Source: Physcocola sp002396385
Lineage (GTDB): Bacteria; Bacteroidota; Bacteroidia; Bacteroidales; Paludibacteraceae
Reading direction: 5' to 3'
DNA length: 64,000 bases
Assembly: GCA_946535435.1 (NCBI GenBank)
Contig: CAMNDM010000014.1
Span: 15,053 to 79,052 of the forward strand
In this document: piece by piece, positions 7,819-16,184 of the stretch
How positions within the stretch are numbered: position 1 is the first letter of the stretch
Layout of the letters: each line of letters begins with the position of its first letter
Made by a program: the position numbers and the translations under genes
Notes under the pieces: model-generated
The model's input: the letters and a program-made list of their open reading frames with translations, nothing else
Database searches by the model: none
What the model was told of the DNA's origin: nothing

Positions 7819-8808
7819 TTATCCGAATAGTTTAATGAATAATCCGATTATGTTTTTGCTGATGCTTAGCTCTTTGTTGTAAAGAGTCCAATTATCCTTT
7901 AATATAGAGCGTAAATATGGATATTTCTTTATATTGTGAGCTTGTTTGAATGCACTGATTCCGTTGTCTTTGTTGGCCCAGTATAATCCCGATGTTAATG
8001 TGCCAATAAAACCTTTGTAGGCGTTTTGTTTTACTTCTGTACTGTCAGAAAGTAGCCTGTTCTTGCTAATTTCTTCTGCTATTAAATTGGTATACCTGCA
8101 AATGTAGTCAAACTTCCAAACTCTGCTGGATGTGTTTTCTCCGTGGAAAATGTGCCAATATAGTATTTCTCTTACGTATGCAACAGCTTCTGTTTTGTTG
8201 GTTTCCGATAACTTTTTGAATACCTGAAAGTTGAATAAGATATCCTCTCCGGCTGGAAACTCCTTGTTATCTGGGAACCTTATGTTGTTGTCTTGAATGA
8301 ATTTTCTGTCGTAAATTTTGTTCCACACGTACACTGTGTTCAGGTTTTGTTTGTTTGCTATTGTCTTTAGCAAACTAGTCCAAACCGTATATGTTTTTTG
8401 GTCATCAAGTCTTTCTACTCTCTTGTTGTATTTTGTCAAAATATCACCTCTCTCACACATGGAAACATGTGAATTTTCTTTAGTGATGGCTTTGTACAGT
8501 TTTTCATACATAGTGGGCTCCATGTAGTCGTCGTGATCTGAAAATCCGATGTAGTCACCTGTCGCAGCTTCAATACCCTTATTCCTGCTCTCTCCGATGT
8601 TTAGATTGACTTTATTCTTAAGAACTTTTATCCTGTTATCTTTTTGGGCATATGCTTCTACTATTCTATCTGTTCCGTCTGTCGGACAGTCAAGAACACA
8701 GATTAACTCTATTTCTTTCAGTGTTTGAGATAGAATTGCATCTAAACAAGGCTTTATCTGTTCTCCTGCATTGTAGACCGGTATTATGACACTGATTTTT
8801 GGATTCAT
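7819..8808 (-). CDS. family 2 glycosyltransferase (paralogue b)
   Basis: A 329-residue GT2 enzyme with the same N-terminal domain as paralogues a and c: PKISVIIPVYNAGE at the start, Asp40 in VLDCPTDG, IGESRNKGIEAATGDYIGF, then DHDD at 91-94. The start ATG overlaps the flippase stop codon (ATGA), so translation is probably coupled. The role is surface-polysaccharide assembly by context; donor and acceptor are unknown. Confidence 0.85.
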   Translation of the reverse strand: MNPKISVIIPVYNAGEQIKPCLDAILSQTLKEIELICVLDCPTDGTDRIVEAYAQKDNRIKVLKNKVNLNIGESRNKGIEAATGDYIGFSDHDDYMEPTMYEKLYKAITKENSHVSMCERGDILTKYNKRVERLDDQKTYTVWTSLLKTIANKQNLNTVYVWNKIYDRKFIQDNNIRFPDNKEFPAGEDILFNFQVFKKLSETNKTEAVAYVREILYWHIFHGENTSSRVWKFDYICRYTNLIAEEISKNRLLSDSTEVKQNAYKGFIGTLTSGLYWANKDNGISAFKQAHNIKKYPYLRSILKDNWTLYNKELSISKNIIGLFIKLFG

Positions 8809-10250
8809 TTTTTATGAAGAATTTCAATTATTGGTTTGGTGAGCTCTTTGTCAAAAAAATAGGTAAGTGTAACATACAACCCTGCAAATAATACACCTTC
8901 TATAACCAATCTTAGAAGCATTATTTCAATGTGTTTTCCGATTACGAAAACTACAATGGATGTAATAATAGTTCTTGCAATGATAGGAAGGTAGTCTGCC
9001 AACTGGCTTGTTATATTGTATCCTGCCAATTTGTGTACATAGGTGCTTTCCAATAAGGTTGTTATTAGCATGGCTAGTACTGAACTCCAAACAATATAGT
9101 GTGGGTCTCGTTCGAGGTAAAATATGCAGACAATAGCAAGAATTATTATCAATGCGTTTTTTACCATATCTAGTGTGAACGAAAGGTTTTTATGTCCTGT
9201 CATTAGAAAATATTGTTGGTATAGTGTTTGAAGTGGATAAAGTATTCCGCTTAATGTGAGAATTCGGAAATAGGGAACCATCGGCATCCATTTCTCCGTG
9301 AATACTATCATTACAATATCTTCAATTGCAATACTGAACAAGGCAAGAATGGGAAGTATGGTGAAGAATCCTAATTTGCCAAATTTTTGAAGATAATGTA
9401 GTTGTTTTGTCTTGTCGTTGTTAAGTTCTGCAAGTGATGGTGCTGCAACACTGCTAATGCCGTTTCCAATAACTACTTGCGATATAATGTCGTTATACTT
9501 TCTACCATTACTGTAGTAACCTAGGTCTGTTGTCGTGAAAAATTTTCCAAGTATGAAGTTGTAGACATTTCCTACGGCACTGGTTATTATATAGTTTAAT
9601 GCAAGTATGGAACTATAGGAAAACAATTCCCTAATGATTTTAAATTGTGGTGTCAGACTTGGTATAAACGGATTGTAATACCAAAGTAAAATAATTCGGG
9701 TGGCCGATAGGGTAACTTGTTGCCATACTAATGCCCAACAACCGTAGTCATAATAAATAAGCGCGACGGTACATAGACCACTCGCTATGTTTGCTATTAA
9801 ATTCGCATAGGTGAATTGTTTGAATTTGAACTGTTTCCTAATTTGTGTGTATTGAATGATGCCAAGCGCATTTATAGGAAGAATTAGGAAAAGAATTTGT
9901 GCGTATTCCGCTAGTTTTTCTATTGCAAAAAACGTTTCTATAGATGATGAAGATATGAATAGTAGAATGTAAATGAATAGGCTTACAAACAGATTGAAAT
10001 ATAGTACGGCCGAGTACTCGTCTCTGCTGATGGTTTCTTTACGCAACATCGCTACGCCAAATCCCGATTCTATAATGAAGGCACTTATGCTGGTGAAAAT
10101 GGTCAAACAGCCTATTGTTCCAAAATCGTCGGGGCACAGCAAGCGGGCTGATATGATTCCAATCAGCATGCCAATAAACTGTGAGCCTATCTTGTCGATG
10201 ATGCTCCAGATTAGCGATTTCTTAGTCTTTTTTCCTAAGTCTTCTCCCAT
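8805..10250 (-). CDS. polysaccharide flippase, Wzx/PST type (MOP superfamily)
   Basis: A 481-residue membrane protein with about 12-14 hydrophobic segments. It begins KKTKKSLIWSIIDKIGSQFIGMLIGIISARLL, typical of lipopolysaccharide/O-unit exporters of the PST branch, and also has SGFGVAMLRKE. Such proteins flip undecaprenol-linked oligosaccharide across the inner membrane. It lies between two glycosyltransferases and the DUF4421-like gene. Its ATG overlaps the stop of the upstream gene (TGATG) and its stop overlaps the downstream ATG. Codon use is more AT-rich than in the flanking housekeeping genes, as is common for polysaccharide loci acquired by transfer. Confidence 0.88.
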   Translation of the reverse strand: MGEDLGKKTKKSLIWSIIDKIGSQFIGMLIGIISARLLCPDDFGTIGCLTIFTSISAFIIESGFGVAMLRKETISRDEYSAVLYFNLFVSLFIYILLFISSSSIETFFAIEKLAEYAQILFLILPINALGIIQYTQIRKQFKFKQFTYANLIANIASGLCTVALIYYDYGCWALVWQQVTLSATRIILLWYYNPFIPSLTPQFKIIRELFSYSSILALNYIITSAVGNVYNFILGKFFTTTDLGYYSNGRKYNDIISQVVIGNGISSVAAPSLAELNNDKTKQLHYLQKFGKLGFFTILPILALFSIAIEDIVMIVFTEKWMPMVPYFRILTLSGILYPLQTLYQQYFLMTGHKNLSFTLDMVKNALIIILAIVCIFYLERDPHYIVWSSVLAMLITTLLESTYVHKLAGYNITSQLADYLPIIARTIITSIVVFVIGKHIEIMLLRLVIEGVLFAGLYVTLTYFFDKELTKPIIEILHKK

Positions 10251-11338
10251 CAGTCTTTACTTAACCATTCTTGTATATTGTCCATAATTTTATGCCCTGG
10301 CACTTTCCCCGATTTCAATCCTATCTCTCCTAGTCGGAAAGCGTGGTTTAAGTGTAGGTTTACCACATCGCGCCGGTAGCCATAGTGGTTGCTGTCCATA
10401 TATCCGCCATTATATTCGGCTGCTAGCGAGAAGGCTCCGTATCGGTAGTTGTAGGCGATGTTCATACGTCCGTGTGCTTTTATTCCCCAAACGAAGCGTT
10501 GGTGGTTGGTCTCGTTGTAGCGGTAGTCGGTTACTCCGCCAGCCAGATAGGGGACACACAGCACTCCTAATACCCAGCGACCGCCTGCCCGGGCTACGTT
10601 GTAACCATAACCTCCGCCTACATTCAACATATTCATATAGGCTCTGCCGAGTTGTAGCTGGTTCAATATAGCATTGGCTTGTTCGCTTTGCTCAAAGACG
10701 CGCTTCTTCATCCCGTTGAAGGTGTAGCGGGCTCCTATAATGGCTGAACCTTGGCTTTTCAACTGTGTGCGGTGATAAGAGTAGTCGTAGCCCGATAGCA
10801 AGGCGTAGCGCTTGTTGCAGGCCCATTCCATGCCGAAATCGTAATCGGTGATTGTTAATCCTCTCAGACGGGTTTCTTCTTTAAAACTTGGGTCGATAAA
10901 ATCTTCCGTATTTATTGCGCGCAGGTTGCGTATGTGCGCAATATCTAGTTTCAAATTCATCTGACCCATATTTATGGTGTAGCTGAAATTGAAACCTTTA
11001 TTGATGTCCTTTAACGCAAAGTTCCACCCGAGTTTTAGCCATTTCCAGTAGAGGAATGTTGAAATCAGCGGTTGCATTTCGGTGTCGCAGTGCAATGTTG
11101 GCCCTCTGTCTTGGTAGATGTCTACATAGGGTAAACGATAGCGGAAACCAACTTCGAACATTGGGTGTGGCTGTTGTGCAGCTATATATGGTGTGCTTCC
11201 CGAGAACGGACCTGCCTGGGTGGTGTCGGGGTTGACCAGCACCTCGTAGCCTTCTATACCCTCGCTTGAATAGTCGCTATTGTTTGCGTTTGCGTTTAAT
11301 GCCATTATGGCGGTTAATAGTATTATCAGTACTCTCAT
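10250..11338 (-). CDS. DUF4421-like outer-membrane beta-barrel protein
   Basis: A 362-residue exported protein. The signal peptide covers about residues 1-18 (MRVLIILLTAIMALNANA). The rest is rich in aromatic residues with alternating polar/hydrophobic strands (KWLKLGWNFALKD, KGFNFSYTINMGQMNLKLD, AYNYRYGAFSLAAEYNGGY), as expected of a transmembrane beta-barrel. It resembles the Bacteroidota DUF4421 family, whose function is unknown. Its place inside a glycosyltransferase/flippase operon suggests a role in exporting or anchoring the product. The assignment is by pattern, not by search. Confidence 0.6.
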   Translation of the reverse strand: MRVLIILLTAIMALNANANNSDYSSEGIEGYEVLVNPDTTQAGPFSGSTPYIAAQQPHPMFEVGFRYRLPYVDIYQDRGPTLHCDTEMQPLISTFLYWKWLKLGWNFALKDINKGFNFSYTINMGQMNLKLDIAHIRNLRAINTEDFIDPSFKEETRLRGLTITDYDFGMEWACNKRYALLSGYDYSYHRTQLKSQGSAIIGARYTFNGMKKRVFEQSEQANAILNQLQLGRAYMNMLNVGGGYGYNVARAGGRWVLGVLCVPYLAGGVTDYRYNETNHQRFVWGIKAHGRMNIAYNYRYGAFSLAAEYNGGYMDSNHYGYRRDVVNLHLNHAFRLGEIGLKSGKVPGHKIMDNIQEWLSKD

Positions 11339-11341
11339 CTT

Positions 11342-12289
11342 TTACAATATGGCTTTTATGTAGACTGCGAATATGTTTTTAGGAAGAGTGAAGGCTCTGT
11401 TCCATTTTGCAGGGTAGGCCTTTAGAGAATTGGCTACTGTCTCATCTTGTTTCAGGGTGCCGAACAGCTTAAGTGTTGCCAATAAGCCGTTTTTGGCTTT
11501 TTCACGTATAAATGAGGTGTAGAGGCACCTTATGCCGAATTCTGCTATACTGGCGGGCTTTATGGCGTAAACTTGCGTCAATTCCTGCATCTCGCGTATC
11601 GAGTTCTCTACTTTCTTGAATGCCCAATGGCTGTACGATTTGTTTTGGTTATTAGCGTAATCGACATGTATGTAGTAGTCGTGCGGAATCGTTTCTAACA
11701 CACAACCTCTTGCCGCTATTGTTGCTAGTACTTTGGCGTTGAACAGGGTGTCTTCAACCGAGTGGGTGTTATTGTCTGTGAATGTGATGTTGTTCTCTTT
11801 AAGAAATTCACGTTTGTAGAGGTGTGGATGTATGTGTGTGGTGTACCTACGCATAACTAGGTTGTTCAGGGTTTCATCTATCCAGCTGTTCGGATTGTTT
11901 CCTTTCCAAAAGGCAGCTTTTGAACCCAAAACTCCTGATAAAACGGCTGAAGCTCCGTTTGCTATGGCCTTTTTGTATAAATCTTCATACATATTCAGTT
12001 CGCGGTAGTCGTCGTGGTCCGAAAAGCCGATGTAGTCTCCGGTGGCTACGGCCATACCTCTGTTCCGGCTTTCGCCTATGTTCAGGTTGTGCTCGTTGCG
12101 TACCACCTTTATGCGGGCGTCTTGTTGCGCATAAGCCTCTACCGCCTTGTCTGTTCCGTCGGTGGGGCAGTCTAGAACGCATATAATCTCTATGTCCTGC
12201 AGGGTCTGTTGGGTTAGGGTGTCCAAACAGGGCTTTATATGCTCTCCTGCGTTGTAGACGGGCACTATGACACTGATCTTCGGATTCAT
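11342..12289 (-). CDS. family 2 glycosyltransferase (paralogue c)
   Basis: A 315-residue GT2 enzyme, first gene of the operon running to 6841. I prefer the start MNPKISVIVPVYNAGE at 12289 over an ATG six codons upstream (12307), because it matches paralogue b exactly. Motifs are Asp40 in VLDCPTDG, IGESRNRG, and DHDD at 91-94. The C-terminal half is divergent. A -7-like TAAATTTG lies 36 bp upstream. Gap to the DUF4421-like gene is 3 bp. Confidence 0.85.
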   Translation of the reverse strand: MNPKISVIVPVYNAGEHIKPCLDTLTQQTLQDIEIICVLDCPTDGTDKAVEAYAQQDARIKVVRNEHNLNIGESRNRGMAVATGDYIGFSDHDDYRELNMYEDLYKKAIANGASAVLSGVLGSKAAFWKGNNPNSWIDETLNNLVMRRYTTHIHPHLYKREFLKENNITFTDNNTHSVEDTLFNAKVLATIAARGCVLETIPHDYYIHVDYANNQNKSYSHWAFKKVENSIREMQELTQVYAIKPASIAEFGIRCLYTSFIREKAKNGLLATLKLFGTLKQDETVANSLKAYPAKWNRAFTLPKNIFAVYIKAIL

Positions 12290-12324
12290 TTCGCTCTTGC
12301 TCTCCAAAATTTCTTACAATATTG

Positions 12325-12332
12325 CAAATTTA
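12325..12332 (-). promoter_or_regulatory. putative -7 element of the glycosyltransferase/flippase operon
   Basis: TAAATTTG on the minus strand matches TAnnTTTG and lies 36 bp before the first operon ATG. No clear -33 element is seen at the right distance. Confidence 0.4.
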
Positions 12333-12406
12333 CAAAGTTTTAGACACCTATCAGCTTTTCTTTTCAATTTACCCCCGATGTCCCTGTCTCTTTTTGTGCT
12401 GATTAT

Positions 12407-12444
12407 GAAAAAAGGTGTAGCTTTTTTGTGGCTACACCCTTTTC
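12407..12444 (-). terminator. terminator of the GH16 gene
   Basis: Stem GGTGTAGC (12414-12421) with GCTACACC (12431-12438), extended by A/T pairs. On the minus strand it ends in a T-run (A-run 12408-12413). It lies 20 bp after the GH16 stop codon and insulates the downstream operon. Confidence 0.8.
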
Positions 12445-12464
12445 TGGACGTTTACGCTAATTGG

Positions 12465-13295
12465 TTACTTTATCTCTTTGGTCAGTCTCATTACCAGTTT
12501 CCCATCTTCTATGGTTACGTTGTTTGGCGATTCTGTTACTTGTTCCATCACCCAGTCGCCTTTTGCCCAGCGTGTACTGTTGAAGGTGCCAAAATCGTCG
12601 GTCCAGCGTTCTGTAAAGGTGCCGGTCGCGGTGTCGTAGTCCGACACTTTCACGTAGTCGATGTATTGGGCGATGGGCAGTTTGTTCGGATTCAGGTTGC
12701 CTACCCATGAGGCGCTTTTACTAGACCACAGGTTGAAACGCAGACTTTGTGCCTCAACCAGGGCTTCCACTTGCTTTTTGGAGTCGGTTTGCGCTTCGGT
12801 CTTCCTTGCCAGTACACCGTCTACTGTCCACGATACGTAGGTCGGTGTCCACTCTACAACGTAGGTGTGGTAGTCGGCATCGGCGGCGTAACCTAGCTGT
12901 TGGATTTTCTCGGAAGTGATTTGTTGCTCCTTCGTGCCTGTAATAAGGTTGCTTTGGAAACTGTTCGGATCTTTGCCTATAACCTCTATGTCTATCTCGT
13001 TCCATACCTTTCCTCCTCCTTTGTACGAGTCGTTGTAGTATAGGAACATAGAGCTGATGCAGCCAGGTGCGTAGGCCATTTTCATCCGTGCCTCGAATCG
13101 GCCGTAGGTGAAACTCTCTTTTGTATAGAGCTCGGCTCCACTGAATTTGTATTTCGTGAGGTCTATCAGGCTGTAGTCAGTTTCGTCTACTACGGGTTTT
13201 CTGGGTGTGTAGTCGTCTTCGTCGTCCTTTGAACACGAGGTGTTGCATAGTAGCATTCCTGAGCACAGCAGGCAGAGTAGTGTAGTGTTTCTCAT
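12465..13295 (-). CDS. glycoside hydrolase family 16 lipoprotein (beta-glucanase-like)
   Basis: A 276-residue GH16 protein. Members cut beta-1,3 or beta-1,3-1,4 glucans or related galactans with retention. The signature ExDxxE reads EIDIEV with Glu100, Asp102 and Glu104 (nucleophile, helper, acid/base). Upstream YGRFEARMKMAYAPGCISSMFLYY is a typical GH16 strand. The N-terminus is a lipoprotein-type signal with candidate acylated Cys21 followed by acidic residues (KDDEDD), consistent with surface export in Bacteroidota. The gene is transcribed alone (TATATTTG at 13326, terminator at 12407). It could trim or degrade the glycan made by its neighbours, or digest environmental glucan. Confidence 0.88.
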   Translation of the reverse strand: MRNTTLLCLLCSGMLLCNTSCSKDDEDDYTPRKPVVDETDYSLIDLTKYKFSGAELYTKESFTYGRFEARMKMAYAPGCISSMFLYYNDSYKGGGKVWNEIDIEVIGKDPNSFQSNLITGTKEQQITSEKIQQLGYAADADYHTYVVEWTPTYVSWTVDGVLARKTEAQTDSKKQVEALVEAQSLRFNLWSSKSASWVGNLNPNKLPIAQYIDYVKVSDYDTATGTFTERWTDDFGTFNSTRWAKGDWVMEQVTESPNNVTIEDGKLVMRLTKEIK

Positions 13296-13325
13296 CTTTA
13301 TTCGTATTTTCGGTTTGTTTTATGG

Positions 13326-13333
13326 CAAATATA
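13326..13333 (-). promoter_or_regulatory. putative -7 element of the GH16 gene
   Basis: TATATTTG on the minus strand, 31 bp before the ATG. It matches TAnnTTTG. No -33 TTTG at standard spacing. Confidence 0.4.
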
Positions 13334-13434
13334 GGCGGAACTTCTGTCGAGGAATGTGATTTTTTACCCATCTTCTGTGAATATTCGGCTTTTTTAGTCT
13401 GCCCCTTCCGGTGAATGGTTTCCTCCTCTGCCAC

Positions 13435-14364
13435 TTAATAAATAAGCTTGAAGTAGGTGTCAATTATGCAGAAGTGCTTCTTTGCTGCAAAAATGCGCTC
13501 AACAAACAGCATTCCATCGGTTGTGGCTGGAGTGAATGCAGACCAAACACGTTTCCGGGCTTCGTAGTTGTAGTTGGGGCTCTTGTAGAGGGTCCGTATG
13601 GCTTTCCGTATGCTGCGGTGGTAAACTTCGTTTATCCGTTTGCCCAATGCTTTGTTTCCGTCGTTGTTCAGTTTGTTTTTTGCGGTATAGTCTAATTCTG
13701 CTATCCTGAAGCAGACTTTAGCGTCTTTCACATCCGACAGTGTGTTATTGTCTTGCACGCGGTAATGGTATAAGGCTGTTGGCAGTGTGCGGAATTTTCT
13801 GCATTTAAGGTAATAGGCGTACGAGAAGAGGTGGTCTTCACAGTAACTGATGCTTTCGTCGAAGCGTTGCTCTCCTATAAGGTCTCTTTTGTACATCGTG
13901 TTCCATACAAAAGCGTGGTAGCGGCTGACTTCCGTCTGTAGAAAGTAGTCGCTTAGTTTGTCGGTAGTGTGTAGGGGGGTACTCACAGTTTTACGCTTCC
14001 TCCCTTCTTTTACGTAGCCGATTCTTACCACGTCTATGTCTTCGTCGAAGTGAGATAAATAGGTCTGAAGCGTGTCTGGTTCCATCCAGTCGTCGGCATC
14101 GGCAAAAGTCACATAGGTGCCTGTCGCATGGTCTAACCCGTGGTTTCTGGCTTTGCTGACTCCTCCGTTGGTAAGGTGGAAAACCCTGACCCGTGGGTCT
14201 TGCTGGGCATACTGGTCACAAAGGACGCCCGAATGGTCGTTGCTGCCGTCGTCAACTAGCAACAGCTCTGTGTCGGTGTAGCTCTGCGCGAGTAGGCTCT
14301 CAACGCATTGCCCGAGGTAACGCTCCGCATTGTATACGGGTACTATGACTGATACGGTTGCCAT
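13435..14364 (-). CDS. family 2 glycosyltransferase (canonical motif)
   Basis: A 309-residue GT2 enzyme with standard motifs: MATVSVIVPVYNAERYL at the start, VDDGSND at 37-43 and DADD at 89-92. Unlike the three paralogues downstream it keeps the VDDGS form, so it comes from a different GT2 branch. I chose MATV at 14364 over an ATG five codons upstream because the Rossmann strand begins there and the start then falls 2 bp after the upstream stop. It forms an operon with the preceding lipoprotein and HD genes. Confidence 0.82.
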   Translation of the reverse strand: MATVSVIVPVYNAERYLGQCVESLLAQSYTDTELLLVDDGSNDHSGVLCDQYAQQDPRVRVFHLTNGGVSKARNHGLDHATGTYVTFADADDWMEPDTLQTYLSHFDEDIDVVRIGYVKEGRKRKTVSTPLHTTDKLSDYFLQTEVSRYHAFVWNTMYKRDLIGEQRFDESISYCEDHLFSYAYYLKCRKFRTLPTALYHYRVQDNNTLSDVKDAKVCFRIAELDYTAKNKLNNDGNKALGKRINEVYHRSIRKAIRTLYKSPNYNYEARKRVWSAFTPATTDGMLFVERIFAAKKHFCIIDTYFKLIY

Positions 14365-14366
14365 GT

Positions 14367-15143
14367 TTATTGGTCCCAAATGTCGGTATAGTCCTCTTCT
14401 GTCTTAAACGACACAGGTTTGCACTGGGTATAGGTGGCCGGGTTGTTTACCACCTTGTAGTAAGTCTCTCCCTTCGATTTCACAACATTTATGCCACGCC
14501 AGTGTGTGTCGTAACCGTTACTGTACACTTCCAATTTCAGAACCGTACCTTTCAGCGAGTTCGCATCTTCGTAGGCATTGCTCTTGTGGCTGCGTATGGT
14601 TACTTTGAATGGCTTGTTGGCCTTGTAGGCATTTTCTGGTGTCGCACCCTCTAAATACGAGGCCACAAGCTGGGGGGTGTAGTAATCGCCGTATTTTGGG
14701 TTGTAGCGGTCTTTAAGTATCGATAAAACGCTGCTGGTGTTGAGGCTGGTATTTGCCATTTTCAGGCATTCTTCGCCGGCGGTGTGGTCGTGGTTATAGA
14801 TTTCGAATGCGAATAGCTCTAATACAACGGCTCCTTCTGGTGTCGTTCCCAGTTGTTCTTGTGCCTTTTGGAACTCCTCTACGTTTCTAGGGAATGTGTT
14901 AAAGGAGACGCTGGCTGTTTCTCCGGGTTTATAGGTCTTCGGATTTATGCTGCCTTCTGTCTGGAAACTGAATTCGGCAGAAGATGCCGCCTTTGTTTTC
15001 TCCGTTGCCACGTTTGCTGTTGTTGGTGTGCAGAACGTCGTGTTATTCGGGGCGTCTGCTGCTGCGGGTTGCCCGCTGTTGTTGTCGCATGCGGCAAGCG
15101 AAAGTGCGGCAAGCGTTGTTGCATATAGTGCCTTTATTCTCAT
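14367..15143 (-). CDS. hypothetical lipoprotein
   Basis: 258 residues with a clear lipobox (LSLAAC, Cys19) followed by DNNSGQPAAADAPNN, a flexible Ala/Thr-rich stretch to about residue 55, and a globular domain of unknown family. Two internal cysteines (FCTP, EECLK) might form a disulfide. It sits between the HD protein (16 bp upstream) and a GT2 gene (2 bp downstream), so it is probably envelope-related. I do not recognise the domain. Confidence 0.65.
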   Translation of the reverse strand: MRIKALYATTLAALSLAACDNNSGQPAAADAPNNTTFCTPTTANVATEKTKAASSAEFSFQTEGSINPKTYKPGETASVSFNTFPRNVEEFQKAQEQLGTTPEGAVVLELFAFEIYNHDHTAGEECLKMANTSLNTSSVLSILKDRYNPKYGDYYTPQLVASYLEGATPENAYKANKPFKVTIRSHKSNAYEDANSLKGTVLKLEVYSNGYDTHWRGINVVKSKGETYYKVVNNPATYTQCKPVSFKTEEDYTDIWDQ

Positions 15144-15159
15144 TTAGTTGAAATGCTTT

Positions 15160-15798
15160 TTAGTATTCGTCTTCCTCGTCGGTTGTCTTGCGCTCAAGCA
15201 GCCCTGCTGCCAATGCGTCTGCGCTTTGTATGATGCTTACCAGTGGGTAGAGTTCTTTCGCTGTGTCGAAACACTTCTGGTCTTCTATGCTGTTCATGTT
15301 TATGCCCCACGAACCCATATGCCAGCGTATGGCAAGCATTTCGGCATCGTCTAGTTCCAGCCCGCTGCACAAAAGTAGAATGACCGACTTTTCCCCATGT
15401 CCCATCGGAAAATCCTTATAGCTTACTTTGTAGCAGTCGCAGTCTACCCATTCGCCAAGGCGGGTTTTCCGTTTTTTTACACTTTGTTTATAGATGTCGG
15501 CTTTGCATACATCGTGGAGTAGCGACGCTAAAATCAGGCTGTCTCTTTTCACTTCTTTCTCGATGGAGGTGTCAAGCTGCTTCATGCCTTCCCATATTTT
15601 TTCTGCGGCATAGAAGGTGTTGAGCGAGTGTTGAACCAAACCGCCTGCTATGTTCAGGTGGTGGTTGCAAGAGGCTGGTGCCTCGAAAAAAGACATCTTT
15701 TCCAGATCTTCTATAACCGATTCAACTCCGTCCCTTTCTGTCGAGCGTAATAGCTCGCAAAAAGTGTCTTTGTTCTTTTTCACATCTATTTCTATCAT
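15160..15798 (-). CDS. HD-domain phosphohydrolase-like protein
   Basis: 212 residues with the full set of HD metal ligands: His57 (GLVQHSLNTFYAA), His95-Asp96 (SLLHDVCKAD), a GHGEKS motif, a downstream IRWHMG histidine, and a late QSADALA aspartate. This arrangement resembles the HD domain of YhaM-type nucleases and small stand-alone HD hydrolases acting on nucleotides or RNA. No OB-fold or signalling domain is attached, so the substrate is unknown. It is the first gene of a likely operon with the lipoprotein and GT2 genes. TATATTTG lies 26 bp upstream. Confidence 0.78.
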   Translation of the reverse strand: MIEIDVKKNKDTFCELLRSTERDGVESVIEDLEKMSFFEAPASCNHHLNIAGGLVQHSLNTFYAAEKIWEGMKQLDTSIEKEVKRDSLILASLLHDVCKADIYKQSVKKRKTRLGEWVDCDCYKVSYKDFPMGHGEKSVILLLCSGLELDDAEMLAIRWHMGSWGINMNSIEDQKCFDTAKELYPLVSIIQSADALAAGLLERKTTDEEDEY

Positions 15799-15823
15799 TT
15801 TTCTTTTTATTTGGTTCTAAGTT

Positions 15824-15831
15824 CAAATATA
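15824..15831 (-). promoter_or_regulatory. putative -7 element of the HD-lipoprotein-GT2 operon
   Basis: TATATTTG on the minus strand, 26 bp before the HD gene ATG. It matches TAnnTTTG. Confidence 0.45.
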
Positions 15832-16184
15832 CACCATATACTCCCATCTTTCACTTCTTCCATAACTTTTCTTGTTTTTATGGAAAAAGAGGAGGGCTTT
15901 GCATGTGAACAAGAGCAGACAAAGTGTTGCCTCTGCTGCTCCTTGTTTCATAATATAGTTATATTAAGGTTTCGTTAACCAACAAACCCGAGCAGTCAAA
16001 CAATTCACACAATAAATACTGCTCTTTTTGCTTGTTGCGTAACAAAATTATGTGCTTTGCTTTACTTGATAACTGCCAATTCTTATTATGTTATGACAAA
16101 AGGAAATTTTGGCATATTTATCTGACATATGTTTTATAAACCGGCTGTTTGTGACAATTTATTCTGCCGTTTTTAAAAATTGTC
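15832..16184. other. gene-free interval with two related hairpins
   Basis: No convincing gene. A bulged stem-loop at 15908-15947 pairs AACAAG-AGCAG with CTGCT-C-CTTGTT. A second at 15990-16024 pairs GAGCAGT with ACTGCTC and is followed by TTTTT, like a plus-strand terminator. Both stems share the AGCAG/CTGCT core. No plus-strand gene precedes them, so they may belong to an untranslated RNA or be remnants. Confidence 0.3.
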
